From: an uncultured Treponema sp.
GTDB taxonomy: Bacteria > Spirochaetota > Spirochaetia > Treponematales > Treponemataceae
Assembly: GCA_946411505.1 (NCBI GenBank)
Contig: CAMKEG010000003.1
Coordinates: 62,001 to 126,000 of the forward strand
Length of the DNA: 64,000 nt
Direction: 5' to 3'
Made by a program: the position numbers and the translations under genes. Under the pieces are notes generated by a model. It worked only from the letters and a program-made list of their open reading frames with translations. It made no database searches and was not told the origin of the DNA. The number at the start of each line of letters is the position of its first letter. Position 1 is the stretch's first letter. Below, in pieces: positions 16,701 to 23,604 of this stretch.

Positions 16701-18270
16701 CTATCGGCGGATTTGTCACTTGCGCGAAAAGCTGCTTGAAGTAGCTGAATAACGGCGGGCGCTTTTCGGACAAGACAGCAAGCGGAGTGTCGACGCCCAT
16801 AGAGGCCGTGGGCTCCACGCCGTTTTGCGCCATCGGCAAAATCATTTCGTTTACGTCTTCGTAATTCCAGCCAAAAGCGCGGTACATGATGTCGCGCTCG
16901 GCTTGCGTGTAGACAGGAATTTTTTTGTTTGGAATTTTTAGGTCGTGAAGCTGCAAAAGGTTTTTGTCCAGCCATTCGCCGTATGGGAATTGTTCGGCAA
17001 AAGTGTCCTTGCATTCTTGGTCGGAAATCACGCGCTTTTGAATTGTGTCCACAAGCAAAATTCGGCCCGGCATAAGGCGCGATTTTTTTACGATTTTTTC
17101 TTCCGGAATGTCCAATACGCCGACTTCGCTTGAAAGAATCAACTCGTTGTCGCTTGTGATGTAGTAGCGGCTGGGGCGAAGTCCGTTCCTGTCCAAAGTC
17201 GCTCCAAGAATGTCACCGTCGCTGAACAAAATCGCGGCAGGGCCGTCCCAAGGTTCCATCATCGTGGCCCAGTAATGGTAAAAGTCGCGCTTCTTTTCGT
17301 CAATCGCTTCGTCGTGCTTCCAAGGTTCCGGAATGCAAATCGAAACCGCGAGCGAAAGCGGAAGCCCGTTCATCATCAAAAATTCCAGCGTGTTGTCCAG
17401 CATCGCCGAGTCCGAGCCGCTTGCGTCTACGGCCGGCAGAACTTTTTTGATGTCCTCTTCCGAAAGTTTTGTGGAGCAAAGCGTTTCTTCTCGCGCCAGC
17501 ATTCTGTCAACGTTTCCCCGGATTGTGTTGATTTCGCCGTTGTGGGCTATCAAGCGGTTGGGGTGGGCGCGCATCCAAGAGGGCTGCGTGTTTGTGCTAA
17601 AGCGCGAGTGGACGATTGCCAAGGCGCTTTCAAATTCCTTGTCCTGCAAGTCGGAATAAAATTCGCGCAGCTGCTGAACCAAGAACATTCCCTTGTAAAC
17701 AATCGTTCTGCTTGAAAGCGAGACGACGTAAGTTTGCAATTGCGTCTTTTCAAACTGGCGGCGCAAAACGTAAAGACGGCGGTCAAAGTCTATTCCTTTG
17801 TTAACGCCGCTCGGCCGCTCTATGAAGCATTGGGTTATGTTGGGCATGCTGTCCTTGGCGCGCTTTCCCAAAACGTCTTGCTTTACGGGAACTTCGCGCC
17901 AGCCCAAAAAGTTAAGGCCTTCCTTTTGGCAAAGGCGCTCAATCATTTTTTTTGCTTGCAGGCAAAGAAGCTTGTCTTGCGGAAAGAAGAACATTCCCAC
18001 GCCGTAGTCGCGCTCGCCGCCCAATTTTATTCCGCATTCGGCCGCGGCTTTTAGAAAGAATTTATGGCATATTTGAACCAAGATTCCGACGCCGTCGCCC
18101 GTTTCGCCTGTGGCGTCCTTTCCGGCGCGGTGCTCCAATTTTTCGACAATGCAAAGCGCGTTGTCGACGATTTTGCGGCTGGCCTTTCCGTCGATGTTGG
18201 CGACGGCTCCGATTCCGCATGAGTCGTGTTCGAAAGAAGGTTCGTAAAGGGTTTTTGTTGTGTCGCTCAT
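13753..18270 (-). CDS. gltB: Glutamate synthase large subunit
   Basis: A 1505-residue ferredoxin/NADPH glutamate synthase alpha subunit. It releases ammonia from glutamine and adds it to 2-oxoglutarate to give glutamate. FEHDSCGIGAVANIDG near residue 15 holds the N-terminal nucleophile Cys of the class II amidotransferase (residues to ~430). The FMN-binding synthase domain lies at ~800-1170 (AQGAKPGEGGHLPGKKV, SGHDGGTGAAPISS). CAMMRACQKDTCPFGVATQ holds the three Cys of the 3Fe-4S cluster. The C-terminal beta-helix has the GxGxG-type repeats. ATG 18270 is chosen because it fits the short leader before the catalytic Cys and follows AGGAG. It is last in the gltD-asnB-gltB operon. Confidence 0.97.
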   Translation of the reverse strand: MSDTTKTLYEPSFEHDSCGIGAVANIDGKASRKIVDNALCIVEKLEHRAGKDATGETGDGVGILVQICHKFFLKAAAECGIKLGGERDYGVGMFFFPQDKLLCLQAKKMIERLCQKEGLNFLGWREVPVKQDVLGKRAKDSMPNITQCFIERPSGVNKGIDFDRRLYVLRRQFEKTQLQTYVVSLSSRTIVYKGMFLVQQLREFYSDLQDKEFESALAIVHSRFSTNTQPSWMRAHPNRLIAHNGEINTIRGNVDRMLAREETLCSTKLSEEDIKKVLPAVDASGSDSAMLDNTLEFLMMNGLPLSLAVSICIPEPWKHDEAIDEKKRDFYHYWATMMEPWDGPAAILFSDGDILGATLDRNGLRPSRYYITSDNELILSSEVGVLDIPEEKIVKKSRLMPGRILLVDTIQKRVISDQECKDTFAEQFPYGEWLDKNLLQLHDLKIPNKKIPVYTQAERDIMYRAFGWNYEDVNEMILPMAQNGVEPTASMGVDTPLAVLSEKRPPLFSYFKQLFAQVTNPPIDSLREKIVTDTTVYVGSDGNLLEPKDSNCKVLQINNPILTGVDMMKIKALDKPGLKASVVPILYYKNTSLKEAIDGVFNEIEKRYHEGSDIIILSDRGVDESHVAIPSLLAVSAVEQYLIRAKKRTKISIILECGEIRDVHQAAMILGYGARAINPYLAHECIAELIDQKLLDKDYHTAIDDYNKALLNGIVKIAAKMGISCVQSYQSAQIFEAVGISKEVIDTYFTNTISRIGGITLKEIEEDANFHHNRAFDPLGLTVNPHLDSVGIHKMRRGPTCEDHLYSPETIIALQQAAQNGDYKRFKEYTALVDDVKRPHTLRSLFEFKFEEGKEIPIDQVESVEEIVKRFKTGAMSYGSISEEAHKCMAIAMNRLGGKSNSGEGGEKPERLGTECNSAIKQVASGRFGVTEEYLLSAKEIQIKMAQGAKPGEGGHLPGKKVYPWIAKTRYATPGVSLISPPPHHDIYSIEDLAQLIYDLKNANRDARISVKLVSEAGVGTIAAGVAKAGAQVILISGHDGGTGAAPISSIHHAGLPWELGLAETHQTLIQNGLRSKVRIETDGKLMSGRDVVIAAILGAEEFGFATAPLITMGCAMMRACQKDTCPFGVATQSEELRKRFKGKPEYVENFMKFIAQEVREYMAKFGVKSLDELVGRSDLLGVKQNPAGGRAKLIDVSRILGNAAELSGDKRHFVPADVYDFKLSKTLDEKKLLKEFESGSFDTIKVQSQDRTFGTILGSVIQKTFGGKIDAQKYVVNCQGGGGQSFGAFIPKGLALKLEGDSNDYFGKGLSGGTLVARPPKNSKLAAEENIIIGNVALFGATSGEAYINGIAGERFCARNSGATAVVEGCGDHGLEYMTGGTVAILGPTGRNLAAGMSGGVAYVLDQKRDLYKRVNKELVSMEEITSGRDKEILRGLVQKHFEQTGSAAAKKILDDFDQAVLKFKKIIPNDYKRMLEEIAKSEEKGCGYDEAVLEAFKRVTASA

Positions 18271-18296
18271 TTGTTTCTCCTGTAGCTTGCTTTCCG

Positions 18297-19931
18297 CTAT
18301 TTTCCGCTGTCGCCGTAATTTTTTAATACGCGCGCCGACGGATCGTTGACGTTGCAGTTTGGCCATTCCTTGTTGGGCATCCAAAAGTCTTTTATCATTT
18401 GCGATTGTCCGGGGTAATGCTTTTCAAAAATTTCCCGGTACAAAAGAGATTCCTTGGTAAAGGGCTGGGCGTGGGAATATTTTTTTCGCCTCTCCTCAAA
18501 TTCGGAATCTGTGTATTGGCTTTCGGCAAATTCTTTTAAGTCGTCTACGAGCGAGTGTCCGACCGCGTCGCTAAAGGCGGCCTTTTCGCGCATCAGCAAG
18601 TCGCGCGGAAGGTATTCCTTTCCGTCGGCGTCCTTTTCAAAGGCATGGCGCAAAAGGTACTTTCCTTTTCCGTACTTGTTCAACTTTAATTCTGGGGCGA
18701 TTGACATTACGTATTCCACAAAATCCAAGTCGCCAAATGGAACGCGCGCCTCAAGCGAGTTTGCGCTTATGCAGCGGTCGGCGCGAAGGACGTCGTACAT
18801 GTGCAGCTCGCGGACTCTTTTTGCGGCCTCTTTTTGGAATTCGTCCGCGCTGGGAGCAAAGTCTGTGTACTTGTAGCCAAAAAGCTCGTCGCTGATTTCG
18901 CCGGTAAGCAAAACGCGAATGTTTGTCTTTTCGCTTATCGCCTTGCAAATCAAGTACATTCCCATGCTGGCGCGGATTGTCGTGATGTCAAAAGTTCCCA
19001 GCGCCAAAATCACTTGGTCAAGCGCGTCCAAGACTTCCTCTTTTGTGATGATGATTTCTTGGTGGTCGCTTTTGATGAAGTTCGCCACTTGCTTTGCGTA
19101 CTTTAAGTCGATTGCGTCGTCCTTCATTCCGATTGCAAAAGTCTTTATCGGCTTGTTCAAGATTCTGCTGGAAACGGCGCAAACCAAAGACGAGTCCAAG
19201 CCGCCCGAAAGCAAAAAGCCCAAGGGCGCGTCGGCGTCCAAGCGCTTTTTTATTCCTTCGACTAGCTTGTCGTGAATATGGCGGCAAATGCCGTCGTCTC
19301 CGTCAAGGCTTACTGTTGCGACGGCCTCAACTTTTGTCATGTCGCGGTAGCAAACAAATTTTCCGTCCTTGTAATAGTGTCCGGGCGGAAAGGGAAGAAT
19401 CTCCTTTGCAAGGCCGACCAAATTTTTGGGCTCGCTTGCAAAAAGAATGCCGCCGTCTTTGTTGTAGCCGTAGTAAAGCGGCCTGATTCCGATTGGGTCG
19501 CGGGCGGCCACAACCGACTTGCTCCCCGAATCGTAAATGATGAGCGCGTACTCGGCGTCCAAGGCCTTGAACAAGTCAGTTCCCATTTCCTTGTAAAGGG
19601 GCAAAAGAATTTCGCAGTCGGAATCGCTTTTAAAGTTAAAGCCCTTGCGCTTTAATTGCTCGCGAACCGTTCTCCAGCCGCAGGATTTTTTGTCGTCGTC
19701 GTAAACGCCGTATATTTCGCCGTTGCAAACAAGGTTTAGCTCGCCAACGTTAAAGGGCTGCATTCCGCTTGAATCAAGGCCCATAATCGCAAGGCGCTGA
19801 AAGCCTAAAATCGCGCCGTCAAGCTCGATGATTTTTTCCGCGTCCGGTCCGCGGGTCTGGGTTTTTGCGAACGCTTTTCTAAACTCGTCCATTGGAATCA
19901 CGCTTCCAAAGCTTCCCATCACGCAACACAT
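18297..19931 (-). CDS. asnB: Asparagine synthetase, glutamine-hydrolysing
   Basis: A 544-residue AsnB-type enzyme making asparagine from aspartate, ATP and glutamine. It starts MCCVMGSFGSVIP, so Cys2 is the amidotransferase nucleophile. RGPDAEKIIELDGAILGFQRLAIM and LVCNGEIYG are the glutaminase segments (to ~185). LGFLLSGGLDSSLVCAV is the ATP pyrophosphatase PP-loop of the synthetase domain, and LTGEISDELFGYKY and ARVPFGDLDFVEY are typical AsnB. The AGGAGG ribosome site is at 19941-19946. It sits between gltD and gltB with short gaps, linking asparagine and glutamate synthesis in one transcript. A family 2 repeat fragment (19956-19969) lies just upstream of its ribosome site. Confidence 0.95.
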   Translation of the reverse strand: MCCVMGSFGSVIPMDEFRKAFAKTQTRGPDAEKIIELDGAILGFQRLAIMGLDSSGMQPFNVGELNLVCNGEIYGVYDDDKKSCGWRTVREQLKRKGFNFKSDSDCEILLPLYKEMGTDLFKALDAEYALIIYDSGSKSVVAARDPIGIRPLYYGYNKDGGILFASEPKNLVGLAKEILPFPPGHYYKDGKFVCYRDMTKVEAVATVSLDGDDGICRHIHDKLVEGIKKRLDADAPLGFLLSGGLDSSLVCAVSSRILNKPIKTFAIGMKDDAIDLKYAKQVANFIKSDHQEIIITKEEVLDALDQVILALGTFDITTIRASMGMYLICKAISEKTNIRVLLTGEISDELFGYKYTDFAPSADEFQKEAAKRVRELHMYDVLRADRCISANSLEARVPFGDLDFVEYVMSIAPELKLNKYGKGKYLLRHAFEKDADGKEYLPRDLLMREKAAFSDAVGHSLVDDLKEFAESQYTDSEFEERRKKYSHAQPFTKESLLYREIFEKHYPGQSQMIKDFWMPNKEWPNCNVNDPSARVLKNYGDSGK

Positions 19932-19955
19932 ATTTTTTTTCCTCCTGTCAATACC

Positions 19956-19969
19956 GCTGTTCGCGCGCG
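19956..19969 (-). repeat. Partial family 2 repeat before asnB
   Basis: CGCGCGCGAACAGC on the minus strand matches the right arm of the hairpins before araB (3630-3642) and fprA. It lies between the gltD stop (19970) and the AGGAGG of asnB. Only the 3' arm is recognisable, so this may be a worn remnant. Confidence 0.5.
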
Positions 19970-21448
19970 TTATTCGCTTGTGTATCCCATCAAGTATTGG
20001 TCAACCTCGCGAGCGCATTCGCGGCCTTCCGCGATGGCCCAAACCACAAGCGACTGTCCGCGCCTCATGTCGCCGCAAGAAAAAACTTTTGGAACTTGGG
20101 TTTGGAACTTTTCTTGCTCCACAGTTTGAACGGTGTTTCGCGCGCCAAGCGGAACTCCAAAGGCTTTTGGCGCCTCTTCTTCCGCTCCCAAAAAGCCTGC
20201 CGCGATCAAAAGCAAGTCGCAGGGCAAGCCTTTTTCCGTTCCTTCGATTTCGCAAAGGGCGCGCTTTCCGTCAACATTTTTAAATTCAACTTGAACGGTT
20301 TTTACGCCGCAAATTTTTTTGTCCTTTTGGTAAACTTCTTTAATCGTAGTTTTCCAAACGCGGGGGTCCTTTCGAAATTTGTAAATTGATTCTTGCGCGC
20401 CGTAGTCAACCTTAAGAACCTTCGGCCATTCGGGCCACGGATTGTCGGATGCCCTTTCCGTTGGAGGGCAGGGCATCATTTCGATTTGGGTGACGCTCTT
20501 GCAGCCAAGGCGAATCGCGCTTCCCGCGCAGTCGTTGGCCGTGTCGCCTCCGCCAAGAATGATTACGTCCTTGTCCTTGGCGTCGATGAATTTTTTGTCG
20601 GAAAGCTTTGAGTCCAAAAGGCTTTTTGTGATTGACTTAAGCCAGTCCACCGCAAAGCAAACGCCCTTCGCCTGGATTCCCGGAACGTCGAGCGAGCGGG
20701 CCTTCTTTGCTCCGCAACAAAGGCAGAGTGCGTCATATTCTTTTAAAAGCTTGTCGGCGTCGGACTTGTCCTTGATGTTCGAGTTAAGTTTAAAGTCCAC
20801 GCCTTCCTCTTTCATAAGATTCACGCGGCGGTCGATGATTTTTTTGTCCAGCTTCATGTTTGGAATGCCGTACATCAAAAGTCCTCCCGGCCTGTCGTCG
20901 CGTTCGTAAACGGTTACGGAATGTCCGCGCCTGTTAAGCCAATCGGCCGCCGCAAGGCCGGCAGGGCCGGAGCCTACAACCGCCACTTTCTTTCCGCTGC
21001 GGTTTTTTGGCGCCTGCGCTTTCATGTAGCCGGACTCAAAGGCCCGTTCTATTATAAAAAGCTCGTTGTCGTGAACGCTCACGGCCTGGCCTTCGCTCGC
21101 GCAATTGCAAGCTTTTTCGCAAAGGGCGGGGCAAACGCGGCCTGTAAATTCCGGAAACGACGATGTCTTTAAAAGCCTCCAAGCGGCCATGTCAAACTGG
21201 CCCTTGTAAAGCGCGTCGTTCCATTCGGGGATAAAATTGTGGAGGGGGCAGCCGGTGACCATGCCCTTTAGGCAAATCGCGCTTTGGCACATCGGAACGC
21301 CGCAGTCCATGCAGCGCGCGGCCTGTTTTTTGCGTTCGGCCTCGTCAAGCGGCGTGTGGAATTCGTCAAAGTTCTTGATTCTTTCGGCGGGCGGAACGTC
21401 GCCGTTGTCCTTTCGTTCGTAGTCCAAAAAGCCGGTCGCCTTTCCCAT
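19970..21448 (-). CDS. gltD: Glutamate synthase small subunit
   Basis: A 492-residue beta subunit that passes electrons from NAD(P)H to GltB. ARCMDCGVPMCQ, GCPLHNFIPEW and VCPALCEKACNCA hold the Cys residues of the N-terminal 4Fe-4S clusters. VAVVGSGPAGLAAADWLNRR is the FAD dinucleotide fold and VIILGGGDTANDC the NAD(P)H fold. FSCGDMRRGQSLVVWAIAEGR is the second FAD-binding segment. ATG 21448 (MGKATGFLDYERK) follows AGGAGG; a longer in-frame extension starting at 21520 covers a family 2 repeat and is rejected. It is first in the operon, before asnB and gltB. Confidence 0.96.
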   Translation of the reverse strand: MGKATGFLDYERKDNGDVPPAERIKNFDEFHTPLDEAERKKQAARCMDCGVPMCQSAICLKGMVTGCPLHNFIPEWNDALYKGQFDMAAWRLLKTSSFPEFTGRVCPALCEKACNCASEGQAVSVHDNELFIIERAFESGYMKAQAPKNRSGKKVAVVGSGPAGLAAADWLNRRGHSVTVYERDDRPGGLLMYGIPNMKLDKKIIDRRVNLMKEEGVDFKLNSNIKDKSDADKLLKEYDALCLCCGAKKARSLDVPGIQAKGVCFAVDWLKSITKSLLDSKLSDKKFIDAKDKDVIILGGGDTANDCAGSAIRLGCKSVTQIEMMPCPPTERASDNPWPEWPKVLKVDYGAQESIYKFRKDPRVWKTTIKEVYQKDKKICGVKTVQVEFKNVDGKRALCEIEGTEKGLPCDLLLIAAGFLGAEEEAPKAFGVPLGARNTVQTVEQEKFQTQVPKVFSCGDMRRGQSLVVWAIAEGRECAREVDQYLMGYTSE

Positions 21449-21462
21449 TTTAAGTCCTCCTA

Positions 21463-21537
21463 TAACTACGGCAACTTGTTGCCGCTTATGCGGCGTCAAA
21501 ACCTCACGGTCTTGAAGCAATTTTTGCGCCGCTAGTC
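21463..21537 (-). repeat. Family 2 repeat in the gltD leader
   Basis: On the minus strand TAGCGGCGCAAAAATTGC is followed by GCCGCATAAGCGGCAACA (21494-21477), the latter identical to 3593-3610 before araB, then CGGCAACAAGTTGCCG (21484-21469), a 7-bp hairpin. The order of modules matches the araB leader, and the gltD ribosome site comes right after. Confidence 0.8.
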
Positions 21538-21556
21538 CTCCTGTCGTTGCGCGGGC

Positions 21557-21624
21557 AAAAAAAAAGACGCTGCGGGAACAGGACCACTTTGCTTAGGGCA
21601 AAATAATCCCATTTCCACAGCGTC
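21557..21624 (-). terminator. Terminator/attenuator hairpin in the glt operon leader
   Basis: On the minus strand GACGCTG (21624-21618) pairs with CAGCGTC (21572-21566), followed by nine T. Between them GGAA/TTCC and TTTGC-CCTAA-GCAAA pairs extend an imperfect long hairpin. It starts ~10 nt after the predicted start of the glt promoter (21641-21670) and ends ~108 nt before gltD. It may end nif3 transcripts, act as an attenuator for gltD-asnB-gltB, or define a ~75-nt RNA. Confidence 0.75.
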
Positions 21625-21640
21625 ATTGCCGTTTAACGGT

Positions 21641-21670
21641 ATATTAGCGAATTTTGGGGAACTGTGTCAA
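21641..21670 (-). promoter_or_regulatory. Promoter of the gltD-asnB-gltB operon
   Basis: On the minus strand TTGACA (21670-21665), 18-bp spacer, TAATAT (21646-21641). CCGTT-T-AACGG (21629-21639), an inverted repeat covering the predicted +1, could be an operator. Confidence 0.8.
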
Positions 21671-21674
21671 TAAC

Positions 21675-22439
21675 TTACATCTCGGTCGGGAAATCCAAGA
21701 ATACGCCTTGGACGCCTTTTTCTTCCTTTAATTTTTTCATCACAAGCTGAACGCCGACGGTTTCTGTGTTGTAGTGGCCGCCCGCGATTACGTTAAGGCC
21801 TTCTTCCTTGATTGGGTTGTAGTCGGTGTGGCCGATTTCGCCGGTGATGTAGCAGTCAAGGCCTTCTTTCCACGCGGCCCAGTGGTCGCTTCCGCCGCCG
21901 CCGGACACGATTCCGACTGTGGTAATTTTCTTTGGGCCAAAAGAAAGAATTTGGTTGGGCTTGGCTCCCACAAGCGCGGCGTCCGCCAGCTGCTCGATGG
22001 TCATCGCCTTTGGAAGGCGGCCTTTTACGCCGAGCGTCATTCCGCGCCACTGGCAAAAATCTTTGCATGATTTTAGGCCCAGGCGCTTTGCCATTCCGTA
22101 ATTGTTTCCGGCTTCCTTGTTGGCGTCAAGCGGAATGTGGTAGCCGATCAAGGCCATGTCGTTTTTGATGAACGTCGCGACCCTTTGGTAGTGGAGGTCT
22201 GTCATAATCTCGCAGTTGTCCCAGTAAAGGCCGTGGTGTACGAACAAAACGTCGCAGGCTTGGCGGGCGGCTTCTTTGGCTGTGTCAAGGCTTGCGTCAA
22301 CGGCGAAGGCGACTTTCTTTATTTTCTTTTTGTCGGGAGCGGAGTTTTGGATTTGGATTCCGTTCCTGCTGGGGTCGGCGGAGTAGTTTTCTTTTTTAAG
22401 GAACGAGTTGAAATAAGCGTCAAGTTCGTAAAGAGTCAT
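21675..22439 (-). CDS. Nif3-like dinuclear metal protein
   Basis: A 254-residue member of the NIF3/YbgI (DUF34) family, a hexameric di-metal protein often listed as GTP cyclohydrolase I type 2 homologue. MTLYELDAYFNSFLKKENY starts the protein. CDVLFVHHGLYW holds the paired His ligands, YHIPLDANKEAGNNYGMAKRLG is the second conserved block, and DCYITGEIGHTDYNPIKEEGLNVIAGGHYNTETVGV the third, with GHYNTE metal ligands. ATG 22439 follows GGAGAACC. It is 16 nt downstream of the membrane hydrolase-like gene, so the two form an operon. The biochemical role of the family is not settled. Confidence 0.92.
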   Translation of the reverse strand: MTLYELDAYFNSFLKKENYSADPSRNGIQIQNSAPDKKKIKKVAFAVDASLDTAKEAARQACDVLFVHHGLYWDNCEIMTDLHYQRVATFIKNDMALIGYHIPLDANKEAGNNYGMAKRLGLKSCKDFCQWRGMTLGVKGRLPKAMTIEQLADAALVGAKPNQILSFGPKKITTVGIVSGGGGSDHWAAWKEGLDCYITGEIGHTDYNPIKEEGLNVIAGGHYNTETVGVQLVMKKLKEEKGVQGVFLDFPTEM

Positions 22440-22455
22440 ATCGGTTCTCCTATAA

Positions 22456-23535
22456 TTAATTGCCGCTGCCGTGTCGGTCAAAGCAAAAGCGCTCAAGCTC
22501 TTTTATCGTTTGAGTGGCGCACCAGCTTGGCTCAAAGCAAGTCTTGTCGCGTTTTTTTCCAAGAAAGAGCCAAGAAAAAATCGGGTTTGTCTGCGCAACA
22601 AAGCCGTAGCCCGGCGTCGTGTATTCGGGAATGCTTTGCAAGTTCATAAAACGCGAGTCCGGAAAGATAGTCTCCAGCTTTGCTTCCGGCAAAAATGCGC
22701 TTGCGTCCGACACGACAAAAACTTTTTTGCCGGGATAGCGCTCCTCCGCGACTTTTGCCAAGGCCCTGTAAGAGCTCTCGTAAATTTCATGAAAGCGGCG
22801 CGCCCTTGATTGGCCGGCCATTTGCTTTTTGATTCCGTCGCTTCCGCCCAAAGCAAAGGCTTCCCACAACAGCGAAAAGCGGCGGAAAAATTTTGAGTTG
22901 TCAAATTGCGCTTTGTAAAAGTCTGCCGCCAAAACTGTCCAGCCCCGCCGCGCCAAGAGGATAAAGTAAGGCTCGTAAGAAAGGGATTCCGCCATGACAT
23001 CCGGAACAAAAACTATGACCGCGTCGTTTTCAGTTTTCTTGTCCTTGTTGAAAAAAGTGTAAAGGGTTAAGTTTCTTTTGTCGTAAACTTCTTCCGCTTT
23101 TTTTAGGGGGAAATTTTCCGTGGAAAGGGGAGCCGCAAAAAATTCACGCTCAACGTCAACATTGTAGCGCCTTGTTTGCAGGCGGACGGGCCTTCCGTTG
23201 ATTTCGATTATAAGAAGAAAAATCGTCGCGGCCAAAAGCAAAATCGACGCGACAAAAAATTTAGCGCTGTATGAATCGACAAAAAGTTTTTGCGAAAATC
23301 GCACCACGCTGCGATAGTTGACCAAGGCGCAAACAAGGCTTAGAATCATTATGCCTAAGTTTGAGAATCTTATACCCCACGCCAGCCCCGCCAAAATTGA
23401 CGTCAACACGCTAAAAACGCCCAAAATGCTTAGCGCGTCAATCCTTGTGCGCCGCGTCCAAAATACGCGCGCGTTCAAGACAAAGAGCATTCCGAGCACG
23501 AGAATTTCTCCAACCCAAGGAGTAAGAATTTCCAT
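22456..23535 (-). CDS. Membrane protein with alpha/beta-hydrolase-like domain
   Basis: A 359-residue protein. Residues ~5-120 contain four hydrophobic helices (ILVLGMLFVLNARVF, SILGVFSVLTSILAGLAWGI, LGIMILSLVCALV, FFVASILLLAATIFLLIIEI). Residues ~170-359 look like an alpha/beta-hydrolase: AVIVFVPDVMAESLSYEPYFILLARRGWTVLAADF, and KVFVVSDASAFLP where a nucleophile elbow might lie. No standard G-x-S-x-G is present, so activity is doubtful. The promoter TAGCAA-17-TACAAT (23542-23570) comes partly from a family 1 repeat, and its -10 box is only 6 nt from the ATG. It is cotranscribed with the Nif3-like gene. Confidence 0.8.
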   Translation of the reverse strand: MEILTPWVGEILVLGMLFVLNARVFWTRRTRIDALSILGVFSVLTSILAGLAWGIRFSNLGIMILSLVCALVNYRSVVRFSQKLFVDSYSAKFFVASILLLAATIFLLIIEINGRPVRLQTRRYNVDVEREFFAAPLSTENFPLKKAEEVYDKRNLTLYTFFNKDKKTENDAVIVFVPDVMAESLSYEPYFILLARRGWTVLAADFYKAQFDNSKFFRRFSLLWEAFALGGSDGIKKQMAGQSRARRFHEIYESSYRALAKVAEERYPGKKVFVVSDASAFLPEAKLETIFPDSRFMNLQSIPEYTTPGYGFVAQTNPIFSWLFLGKKRDKTCFEPSWCATQTIKELERFCFDRHGSGN

Positions 23536-23541
23536 GCTGGC

Positions 23542-23570
23542 ATTGTATCACATTTTGCGTGCTTTTGCTA
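23542..23570 (-). promoter_or_regulatory. Promoter built on a family 1 repeat, leaderless spacing
   Basis: Minus strand TAGCAA (23570-23565), 17-bp spacer, TACAAT (23547-23542), then 6 nt to the ATG at 23535. The -35 is part of the repeat core ACTAGCAAAAG. Confidence 0.65.
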
Positions 23571-23600
23571 GTTGTAATATTTACGCGCCTGCTCTTTGCT
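23562..23600 (-). repeat. Family 1 repeat, copy E (left arm lost)
   Basis: Minus strand AGGCGCGTAAATATTACAAC followed by TAGCAAAAGCACG matches 50764-50796 (AGGCGCGTGGATATTTCCAC, TAGCAAAAGTGCG) at most positions. The 5' hairpin arm is missing; the repeat abuts the end of the WYL gene. Confidence 0.75.
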
Positions 23601-23604
23601 AGAA

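Noticed and set aside
21557..21640. T-box, SRP RNA or 6S RNA in the glt leader
   Set aside because: The structure is too short and the T-box GGTGG-ACCGCG bulge, the SRP tetraloop region and the 6S central bubble are all absent.
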